NCBI GenBank assembly: GCA_025526935.1
Contig: JAHLKD010000032.1
Coordinates: 248,001 to 312,000 of the forward strand
Reading direction: 5' to 3'
Source of the DNA: Cladochytrium replicatum
Taxonomy: Eukaryota; Chytridiomycota; Chytridiomycetes; Cladochytriales; Cladochytriaceae
DNA length: 64,000 bases
The translations under genes were made by a program, and so were the position numbers. Under the pieces are notes generated by a model that was not told where the DNA came from, searched no databases, and was given only the letters and a program-made list of their open reading frames with translations. Every line of letters begins with the position of its first letter. Position 1 is the first letter of the stretch. Below, one piece after another: positions 45,464 to 54,878 of this stretch.

Positions 45464-46300
45464 TCACTTGTGCATAAACTCTCGTCCCCTGCTCGTCCTA
45501 ATCTGCACCACAGTCCCCGCGACCGCCAACACCACCCCGCTCGCAAGTAGCACGTAGCCCATCGTACCGACGCTAAAGTCCAGCTTCTTTGCCTTCCCTT
45601 CCGCAAGCAGCACCGCCTGCGTCAGGTTTCCCGCGACCCCCGTTGCTGCGAACACGTCGATGCCAAGAATCACGCTCACCGCCCCGATCATCGACGACGC
45701 CACGATGATCGCCATGCGCTCAAAGAAGAACGAAAGTACCGCGCCGAGAATGCAGAGTACGACGATGAAGATCGCGCGACCGACACCCGAGGAGATCACG
45801 GATCCCGTCTGGAAGGAGAGGATGTACGAAGCGAGCGTGAACCCGGCGAGCGCACCGAGTCCCACGATTGCCTAGAAACAATGAAAAAAGGCAGCACGGT
45901 CATCGACAATGTCGAATTTCAGATCTTTGGGTGTTCTTCCCACCAACTTGTACAGACACACAAATAGGAAGCCACCGATCAAACCTGCCGCGATGCATAC
46001 GCCGAGATACAAGAAATCACGGCTTTGGAATCCATTCGTGGGCTCGAGGTTCCGTAACGCGATGTATGCAAGTGCGGAGAAGAGATACGCGCCTGCGATG
46101 AAGAGAAGGACGCGGGAGAGTCGGAAGCCGAAGAAGACGAGGGCGATGCCTGCGACGATGTAGATCGCGCCCGCGATCCCGGAGGAGACGTTGGGTGCGA
46201 GGGAACTGCTTGCGGCGCACGCCGGAGATGGGAGGGAGGCGAGGAAGAGGACGATGAGAAAGGTGAAAAATTGCTGTGATCGCGAGGAAGTCATTGCCAT
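45464..46300 (-). CDS. DUF4203/TMEM198-like membrane protein, copy 3
   Basis: Exons 46300-45944 and 45871-45464; 254 aa. It is close to copy 1 (shared LLFIAGAY, GGFLFVCLYKL, RGREFMHK end). ATG 46300 is chosen; a second ATG two codons later (46294) is equally possible. It starts with a signal-like hydrophobic stretch ending SPACAAS. Confidence 0.82.
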
Positions 46301-47486
46301 TTCGAATCAGATGTGGGGGTTGGGAGTTTCTATAAACGCTTTGCGGCGAGGTGCTTTGGGGGAATTTTGTAGCCCATTGGCAAATTTTCATGATTTGGTA
46401 AATTTTGTTATTGAGGGGCAAGTGATGGAAGACATCAGGGAATGTTCCCGACGGCCTTCCTACTTACCCGGGTCAGCTGGGAAAGCAGCTTGAATGAGCC
46501 ATTTCATTGGTACAAATATACGCCCAGCCCAGTCGGACTTATCCCTGAACCTCTCATTTGCTTGAAATGGACCATCCGAGTCCCGTCAAACTGGTGAACA
46601 AGCATTCATCATTTCCCGTCCCATATTAAATGCAATCGCGAATTTAAAATGGTATCACTCCTTTTCCCGTTTTAACTCCAGTTTCCACTCTCCAACTTTT
46701 ACCCCATTAACTGGATAACAAACCCAAATCAAACCACCAAATATGGGCAAAATATACTCAAATATGTTCTTATAAACTTTCAAGAAGAATCACGAATACA
46801 ACCCACGCTTGACTAAATCACACTGCAGCACAACCCGATAAAGAACCTGAAAACTCTCCCAACATGCCCCGGAGACACTTGGCGACTGGTGGGGCAATCG
46901 AGACTGTCGTGAAATGGGAAATCATGAGATGTAACGATGTCACCGCTCATATATTCATAGAGATGATTTGTAGCTTAAATGGCTGGAAATGATCATAGGA
47001 AAATAGAAACTGATGGAAATAACAGAGAAGATCGGAATAAGAGGCAAAGATATCTTACCGTAAAAGGAAATGGCAGAAATAAAATCTGCATTTGAGCAGA
47101 TGAATGTGATCTGAAATCACAAATCACAACAACAGAGACAAAACCACTGGTGAGACTCCCTGTGTCCACGGATCGACCAGAGATCACAGTACCCGCGTTC
47201 TGACCTACTGGTCGGACAACGAATCTGGTGCGGCTAGTGTGCTTTGGAATCGCAGCTCAGCACAGACTAACATTCTCAAAGTTATTAATCTTTTGACACA
47301 ATAAATATGTCCACAGCAGGGGACCAGCGCATCGCTCGATCCAGAACGAAACCGCTAGAAAAGGATGCAACTTCGGATGATCACACTCAGTACTATTGAA
47401 TAAATACAGACACATTTCTATAAAGATACAAGTGTGTACAAATTTCGACTACTAGTCGACATCAGCAACATGAGCTCACCGCACAA
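46301..47486. other. Long intergenic region
   Basis: About 1.2 kb, AT-rich. Frames are short and biased. I see no gene, RNA or repeat in it. Confidence 0.4.
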
Positions 47487-48140
47487 TTAGTGCTTCTTGT
47501 AGTAGCCACCTGAAGTCTGAGCTTCGCAGATCGCCTTCCAGTTCTTGGCCTGCTTAAGGCATGAGTCGTATCCGTATCCGTAGCTGGCACCGCAGTTGGC
47601 AACGTATGTCTCGTAGGTGACCTCGCAATGATCCTTAGAGTAGTATGTGTCCTTGGGGGGTTCGTAAGCACCGTGAGCGCGAGCGGGAGCCTTGTAATGA
47701 ACGCGAGCGCGAGCACGACCACGAGCACGACCACGAGCACCATAATAAGTCGAGGGCTCCTCGTAGTAGGTGGAGGGCTCTTCGTAGTACTCTTCCGCGG
47801 GCTCCTCGTAGTACTCCGTCTCGGGCTCGTAGTACTCGGTCTCGGGCTCGTAGTATTCGGTCTCGGGCTCGTAATAGGAGCCGCCCGAGGTCTGGGCCCT
47901 GCAGATTGCAACCCAGCTCTCAGCCTGCTTCACGCAAGTGTCGTAGCCGTAGCCGTAGCCCTGAGCATTGCAGATGGCGAGGTGCTGCTTGTACGTGACC
48001 TCGCAGTGGTCGCTAATAAAAAATGAGATAAGAATAAATCAGAAATAAAGAACGAAGAGGACATACTAAGCACGACGAGCAAGGGGAGAAGCAGAAGCGC
48101 AAGCGAGTAAGAATGCGAAGACGACAGAAGTTGCAAGCAT
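47487..48140 (-). CDS. Secreted protein with two Cys domains and a Tyr/Glu repeat linker
   Basis: Exons 48140-48067 and 48012-47487; 199 aa. Signal peptide MLATSVVFAFLLACASA, then a possible dibasic processing site (LARRA). Two related domains of about 45 residues flank a linker. Domain 1 runs DHCEVTYKQHLAICNAQGYG to ICRAQTSGG; domain 2 runs DHCEVTYETYVANCGASYG to ICEAQTSGG. Each has four Cys at matching spacing. The linker has EPETEYY units in tandem, then EEPSTYY units, then an Arg/Ala stretch (RGRARGRARARVH). It may be a wall or matrix protein, cross-linkable through Tyr; this is inference. I do not recognise the family. Confidence 0.78.
47770..47880 (-). repeat. 21-bp coding tandem repeats (EPETEYY and EEPSTYY units)
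   Basis: Tandem units of about 21 bp with the plus-strand core gtctcgggctcgtagtac, followed by variants with ctcctcgtagta. They lie inside the secreted-protein gene and keep frame. Confidence 0.85.
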
Positions 48141-48457
48141 GGTCGTGTGTTTGTTGTGCTATATTGTGAAGGAAGGCAGGTGTGATTGTGGTCTTGGAGA
48201 GGAAATCGAGGGTTTAAGTAGGAGCGGATGTCTCTTGGTGTTTGGCGGAGGAAGCGGGCGGGACGACAGCGGGAGAAGGACGTGCATGGGAAGTTGGGAC
48301 GCGTGGGCATGTGATTTTTAATTTAGACAAATATAGTTCTCAATACCTGCATTTCGTGATCTGGTCGTTAATTAATAAAGAGGCCTCTAGCCTGTCACTC
48401 TCAACTTCGAGTCACTACTTTTCTTATCAACTACTTGTATATCTTAATTCATTGACT
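48141..48457. other. Intergenic
   Basis: Promoter side of the secreted-protein gene and 3' flank of the deaminase. Nothing was recognised. Confidence 0.35.
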
Positions 48458-49952
48458 TTAATTTAGAGGCGATTGCTGGTGCTGGAAGAGCCAGACCTCA
48501 TCGATCAATCGGTTGATTTTGTTGTAACTCAGTCCGCGATTAGGGACGGGACTGTGAGCTCTGGATATAGCAGACGCATTCAAGACGGGAGAAATTGCCA
48601 GCTCTGGGGATTGGAGGCACTGTTCCTGCAGATGTGCGAGAGCAGGTCCATCCAGCGTTGGACTTCTAGATACAGGTTGCGGGTTCGTGATCACTCGTCG
48701 AACTCCACAATCGTAAATTATTGGCGAGCATTCATCGCACGGCAGTTTCGTGGATACCATCGTAGCTGTGTCCAGCGAGAGCCCCGCAGGATTACGCCAG
48801 AGCAAGGCGTTCTGCTCTGTAAATGATAGGCATCAGGATAAGAAGTTGACGATCCGAAGTTAAGCTACCAGCATGCAAAATGTAGTCGTACTTTAGCTCC
48901 TCGTCTTCGACCGAATCGTCAGCTCCTGCTTGAGGATAGTCCAAGTGTTGCGACTAAGATCAAACCATTAAGTCGTCATTTCATCATAATTCAGTTGAGC
49001 AGAGTGATATATACCTTCTTTGGATATCCATTCCACCCAACCGACACATAACGATCATTCACGATGATGACAGCACCCACCCCTACTTTCGGATCATCCG
49101 TACGCTTTGCAGCGATATGCGCGAGGACCATAGCATGCCGTGCCAGAGAAACGGAAACTGGTTTGGGCTCGATTCCATTTGAAACACCCAACATTTGATT
49201 GTCCTCCTTCGCCACACATTCCGTCGTCTCACCCAATATTCTACATGCCAATGGAGTTTGATACCGCAGTATCAACGCAGATAGCGCCCTCGCTGTCTGC
49301 TCAAACTTGTGTCGAATGGTTGACCAACGCTGTGGCATTCCGGGTGCCGATCCAATCGACTCGTCAAGTTCCCATAAATCAAATCCGGTTACGTCTGCAG
49401 CTTCGTTGGTTTCACCCCAATGTGGGATAAAGAGGCTAAGGGCAGTCGAGTTGTTCATGATGAGTCGTTGAACGCTGCGCGAGTTCTTCTCCTGAAGCTC
49501 TTTCGCTTCTTGTGACGACAGCGCTTCAGAAATTTCATGTTTTTCCCAATACTTTGCCGGGAAGTAGTAGCACTTTCGGATCCCAGCCTGGATCATTAGT
49601 TTTGTGCATCTTCAGACCGGGATTAGCCTCTGGACGTACAAGAAATCGTTGCAACATACAAAGAACATGGATAGCGAGACACGTAGATGTCGCAACCTTT
49701 TGGATCCTCTGGCGATCTCATGATCGCGCGGACAATGGCGTGGGATTCGCCGGTGGTTTCAAGTGCAATGATGCGTTCCTGTTGGGACACGAGAATCGCG
49801 CCAGTGATTCTTACGGCTTGGTGTGACCTAGAAAAGCTGTGCTGATCTTGCAGCTGAATCCAAATCATGAGTGTTGGGAGTGCAACATCCTTCGCCAGAT
49901 TATTACCGATGGACACGGGATTGACCACGAGCTTGGAAAGTACTCCATCCAT
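48458..49952 (-). CDS. Two-domain cytidine/dCMP deaminase family protein (CDADC1-like)
   Basis: Exons 49952-49660, 49609-49015, 48953-48869 and 48816-48458; 443 aa. The first deaminase fold spans about residues 45-120: TTGESHAIVRAI, then SRYPCSLCTKLMIQAG with the CxxC pair. Its HAI lacks the catalytic Glu of HAE, so it is probably inactive. The second fold spans about 240-370: KVGVGAVIV and GWNGYP, then YILHAEQNA with His and Glu, and KLPCDECSP with the zinc Cys pair, so it has all catalytic residues. Between them is a helical linker. Family enzymes remove the amino group of cytosine nucleotides. Exon joins at the PCSLC and LHAE motifs support the model. Confidence 0.87.
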
Positions 49953-50055
49953 AGTGCAAAAATCTGAAGCATTTAGTGAATCGAATAAACTTTACGCATT
50001 CGACTGAGCCCACCATGAACGCATCCCGCGATCTTATTCTGTTTCCCGACATCAA

Positions 50056-51219
50056 TTGTTGGACACGATGCGCCACCACATGCCATCATCACACAAAAAC
50101 GTTCCCAGCGAGGTCGAGAGAACCCTATTCTTTCTGGGAACATGGCTCGATCACTCAAAGCTCGCTTTCCGAGTCACAACAGCTCTCCGTCTGCGTCATA
50201 TCCAGCGTGCTTTAATACACCTCCTCACCTTGATCGACAGAGCTAGTGAGTAAGGAGCGTTGGCCTCTTGAACTCTTGAAACAATCCGGAAGCGAACTTC
50301 AATGGAGCGACGATGTATCTGGCGGGCCTGACGATGACATGGATTTGGGGAGCCTGAACGGACGGACACATTCATGTCCTCGATTGGTGGAAATCCAGCG
50401 TGTTTGGAGTGACGAGGACATAGCACGGGAGTAAGTAGGCCGAGGAAGGGAGAAACTGTCGGTGCTTGGATGGTGGTCGAAGAGCGGTCTGGACTTCAAA
50501 AGAGGCATTAACGCCGACTGGGAAGCGAGCACGATTTTGGAGTTGAGCAAGCAAGTCAAGGTCGATATTCTCGAGCAGTGGCAGCGCCACGGCCCAGATA
50601 TCGAATGCTTGCTTGCGAGTATTCCGGATTAGGCGAGTGCGAATGGGCACGTGCAAGAGCGAGCTCATGCACTCCGAAGTGGCGATGGATTTTTCGAGTC
50701 AGAATGGACGCGTTGATGTTCTTGACTGGTGGGAGGTAAAAGCGGCCTTGAATCGAAGTACTCTCTGATTGCGATAATTTTGCAAGCATCAATTCTCACG
50801 TCGACGTCCTGGAGTGTTGGCGTCGGAGAGACCTCCCACTGAAGTTCATCAGGTATGCGATGAACCGAGCGAGTAGTGAAGGTTTCGTGGAGGTGCTCCA
50901 CTGGTGGAAGTCAAGTGGGCTTCAGCTGTATTTCAGTTACTCAGCTATAGACCATGCGAGCGACGGTGAGCAAGTGAATGTTTTGGAATGGTGCCTAAGG
51001 AGTAGTTTAAGTTTTCAATAACCGCACGTGGAATGGACGGGCGAGTGACCTGGGAGGATAGATGTGCTCGAATGGTTGAAGAAAGTGGGCTGGATCCTCT
51101 TTGAACGGAAGAAGATCCTCTTTGAACGGAAGAAGCTGTGTACAAATATTTGCGATCTGAATCGGTTGAAGGGGTTGGAGTGGTGGGAGGCAACTGGGTT
51201 GCTGGTGGAACGGAAATAG
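50056..51219 (+). pseudogene. Relic of an ankyrin-like 'LEWW' repeat protein gene
   Basis: Plus-strand frames carry pieces of one repeat type, broken by stops and shifts. An N-terminal-like part reads EVERTLFFLGTWLDHSKL. The repeats include HVLDWWKSS (about 50370-50400), VLGWWSKSGLDFK, GFVEVLHWWKSSGL with YSAIDHAS, VNVLEWCLRSSL, DVLEWLKKVGW and GLEWWEATGLL. The unit (about 30 residues, 'xVLxWWxxSGL') resembles the ankyrin-like repeats found in large chytrid families. Stop codons fall between units in at least four places. A 21-bp exact tandem duplication (51094-51135) adds to the damage. Confidence 0.7.
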
Positions 51220-51407
51220 AGCAGGTCGGGAATATGAGCTAAGTTTTGACAGTGGGAGCGAGTTTTAACACGGTGGAGATGAAGCGGCCTGTTGTATGAT
51301 GATAAATCGGTTTGCGATGGACTTGTGGAATGGGGATTGTTCAAGGCTAACCGTGTTTGGGTATGGGATCCGTGTCATTGACCGCTATCTTGTATTCATT
51401 ATGTTCG

Positions 51408-51866
51408 TAGAACGCGAACTCAAGGCCTCACTGGGGCACCCAAAAAAATACAAATACATGGGTAATGCTGCACACTCACGGTGAATACGACATTGCACTC
51501 GGGTACTATGAAGAAGACCTTGCAATTAAGTTGAGGCATATAAAACTTGCGAGCATTTAGATATCGCCTATACACGGGTTGCTGAGATGCGACACTTTTA
51601 GAAAATTCTCGTGTGCGGCCGGATGGGAACGTTTTGCGATGCTCTCAAGTTTTTTTTTCTGCTGTTGAATTCTCGCTCTCCGCCAAGTGATTGTTACTTA
51701 GAACGCGAACTCAAGGCCTCACTGGGGCACCCAAAAAAATACAAATACATGGGTAATGCTGCACACTCACGGTGAATACGACATTGCACTCGGGTACTAT
51801 GAAGAAGACCTTGCAATTAAGTTGAGGCATATAAAACTTGCGAGCATTTAGATATCGCCTATACAC
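51408..51866. repeat. Perfect 168-bp direct repeat
   Basis: 51408-51575 and 51699-51866 are identical as read base by base, from tagaacgcgaactcaaggcc to gatatcgcctatacac, with an offset of 291 bp. Each copy contains a broken TPR unit (GEYDIALGYYEEDLAIKL). Identity over the full length implies a very recent duplication, or an assembly artefact. Confidence 0.92.
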
Positions 51867-52485
51867 TGAACAATATGGGTGCTGTTGCGCGCTCGCAAGG
51901 TGAATATGATAATGCACTCAGGTTCTATGAAGATTCACTTGCTATCGCAGTAAATATATCTGGGACAAGAGAGCATATAGACGTAGCAAATGTTCCGAAT
52001 AACATTGGCAGTATTGAGCTTTCTAAAGCTAACTATGATAAAGCAGAGAAACTCTTCGGGAGTCTCTTGAGATCAAAGTCAAAATATATGGGCTGTTTGA
52101 GCATGCCGATGTGGCCAGAACCCTCAATAATTTGGGTAGTGTTGCACTTGCACAGAAAGATTTTGGCAAAGCAATGGAGGTCTTTGAGAAGTAACTAACA
52201 ATTTTAGTCAAAGTATTTGGTACACGCGACCATGTGGATATTGCAAAGATGCTTAATAATATGGGGAATGTTGCTTGTTGTCAGGGTGAATATGACAAAG
52301 CACTCACATTCCATGAAGAGGATCTTGCAATAACTGAGAAACTGTGTGGGACACGAGTGCATATTGGCGTCGCTGCAACACTTCACATCTTGAGATTAGT
52401 TGCAATTTCACACGTTGAACGAGAGATGGCCCTACAGTTCAACGAGGAGGCGGTTTTGAGAAAGTCAAAGTTTAAGAGCACATAA
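51470..52485 (+). pseudogene. Relic of a kinesin-light-chain-like TPR gene
   Basis: TPR units of 42 residues are readable: NNMGAVARSQGEYDNALRFY, VANVPNNIGSIELSKANYDK, RTLNNLGSVALAQKDFGKAM and KMLNNMGNVACCQGEYDKAL. The frame shifts near 52060, and a TAA at 52192-52194 lies inside a repeat. The first units are in the 168-bp duplicated segment and are also broken. TPRs bind partner proteins; the original function is unknown. Confidence 0.75.
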
Positions 52486-53018
52486 ATGTCTGACAACTTT
52501 CTGAATCTCAAACGATGGATGATAATGGATATTGTGTTGCTATCAGTTCATTTGCTATTCATATGTTGATCTGAAAAGCTAAAATGTAAGTATAAATGTA
52601 ACTACTTCGCCTGGTAAATATCAACTTTTAGAGAGTCTTAAAAAAGGCCGTCCTAATAAGTTTTCTTAAATACGAGGTGCACTATCAAATGCTGCCGATG
52701 GAGAATGTGGGATGTAGATAAAAATGTTTCGTTTGGAGGTGTAATCTTCAAAGTGTAACTAGAGCCTCACTGATTTCCAACGAAGACATCTTCCCTGTTT
52801 TAATTCTACAGAATGTATTCAGGAACCATTTTTACGCTGCCAGTTACGCAATATCTTGCACCGGATAGAAATCACCACTGCATCAAAACAATAAGAGAAT
52901 CAGAAACAACATCAGAATGGAATCCTCATCAAAAAAAGAACGAACAAGCGATCAATGTTTAATGGTGAATTCGGGGGGTATTTTTTGATAAGGAGTGTGA
53001 AGTAATGGACCATCATCG
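52486..53018. other. Intergenic
   Basis: Gap between the TPR relic and the carrier gene. AT-rich; nothing recognised. Confidence 0.35.
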
Positions 53019-54298
53019 CTACCGCCCAAACAAATTGTTGCGCGCGCACGTCTCATAAGTCAAGAAAATGACCGCAGACGTCGGCGCGCTCCTCGCCATC
53101 GTAATCCCAAAGCCACGGTACAACCCCCGTACACCTTCGGCCCTATACAACTCCCTCATCGCCTGTCCAAAAGTCCTCTTCGCACCTTCCCTCACCCCCT
53201 TTTCAAAAATCTCCTCGGTCTGCATCCGGCTCTTAACAACGTCAGCCGGGAACAGAACACCGTTGAAGGCCATCCCAGCGAGCGCACCGGAGAGCATGAG
53301 CTGCCACGTTGCGAGATCGGCCTTGGATTTCGCGTCGGCGGTCCGAGAGACCATGGCGCGGACGGCGAGTTCGTAGACGCCGAACCATGCGCCCCCGCCG
53401 CCGGATTCGCGGAGGAAAGTACCGAAATGGCCGCGGTACATTCCGAAGAAACCGTCTTTGCGCAGGGTATGGAGGATCACAGAGGCTGGTCCGGTGTAGA
53501 GTCGTGGAGGGTGTGACGAAGGGGCTGTGTAGGAGCGTGTGGATGCGCTGGCGGCGGCGATGGGAGTGGGTTGGATATGTGGGCGGGAGGCGGTGGGGGT
53601 GAATATTGGGGAGGCTTTGGGTGTAGGGTTAGATGCGGCAGGGCGTGTTTGGGAAGCTGAGGTAGCTGCTCCAGCTGATGCTGCTGTGGCATTTGATTGG
53701 GGCTCGGACGGGTGAAGGTGGATGACGTCCTGGACCTGGAGCTTGCACTTCACGAGCTCTACAGGAGTAAGAATGAACGAAACTCCGGCACCGGAAAGCG
53801 AGCCCGCAAGAACAACGTCGGTCATGGATGGGGGCGGTAAGTCTGCTGTTCTAGATGTAGTTCCGTGGCGGAGATAGCGCATGAGGTCCAGCGACGCCCC
53901 GTAGCACATGAATAGGAATGCATTCTCTACGACCGAACCAAAAAGTGGTGTGCTAAGACCCTTGTATAAACCCGAGAAACCTTCCCCTCGCACAGTCTTT
54001 CCGAAACAGTCGATCGCACCATTGAAGAGCAGTCCGCGTCCGTTAGGGCCGACTGGCTGCGTTTGGAGACGCAACTTCACAGTATCGAATGGGAACTAGT
54101 GCGATTGAAGGTGTCTAAGCTTGTATTGCTAAAACCGCCCTTCACAAACTCATACCTCAACAACCTTGCCTGTAACGCCGGCAATCTATTGGAACACAAA
54201 GTTTCAGAAGAGCAGATACAAATCATAACACGAGCAACGCATACCGAGCCGTACGCCAGGTCCTTCAAAGCACTCTCGGTGGTGGAATCGTGTCCCAT
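53019..54298 (-). CDS. Mitochondrial carrier (SLC25 family, ornithine-carrier-like)
   Basis: Exons 54298-54245, 54185-54156 (a 30-nt micro-exon) and 54095-53019; 386 aa. SLC25 carriers move metabolites across the inner mitochondrial membrane. Three carrier signatures are present: FPFDTVKLRLQ, TPVELVKCKLQ and FPADVVKSRMQ, each after a helix, with GFSGLYKGLSTPL, GFFGMYRGHFGT and GVRGLYRGFGITM closing the repeats. The second repeat has an unusual insert of about 80 residues, Ala/Pro/Ser/Thr-rich (about 140-215), after DVIHLHPSEPQ. The N-terminus (LKDLAYGSIAGVTGKVVE) fits the ornithine/basic amino acid group; the substrate is inference. Confidence 0.9.
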
Positions 54299-54878
54299 CG
54301 ACTTTCTATGTAAACCAAACAGAGAACGGCTACCACAGCAATGAAAGCTCTGAATAGAGAAGGTGGTGAACTGGAAGGTTTGATTCGGCGGTGAAGCAAA
54401 TTGTGAAACGGATTGCGAGCTCCACAAGGATGATGATGTAACCGGTCAGAATCTTGTGTTCAATGGTTCGTCGACGTTTCCGAGCCCCGACGCGAATATT
54501 TTAGCAGAGACGGAAGCGATGCGTCGAATGGGAATCTTTAAAAAAGCAGCGACTTCGAAGGGGAAAAGCAGCTGGAGAAAAAAAGCAAAAAGCAAAAACG
54601 AAATCGTCACCGAAACTCCACCACAGAACATTCACACGTGACAAGATAGATCTTGATCTGTCAGAAATTCAGAATCAAATTGGAAAATTGTACCAGGAAA
54701 GTGCGTGTGAATTTAGTATTCAAAAGACCATGCGATCTCGTGAATGCATGTACGAGCATTTTTGACCAAGGACGTGCTTCATTTCAAATGTCAACATTTT
54801 GTTGGGCTCGAACTGTTCCTGATTGGCAAGGTTCTGATCTAATCACATCCGCCTTTATCGAACGCATTCGAGCGCGGC
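54299..54878. other. Intergenic, possible coding stretch
   Basis: At 54383-54641 a plus-strand frame without an ATG reads like protein, with AETEAMRRMGIFKKAATSKG and a Lys-rich tail, ending at TGA 54639-54641. It could be the last exon of an unrecognised small gene. Nothing else is supported. Confidence 0.25.
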
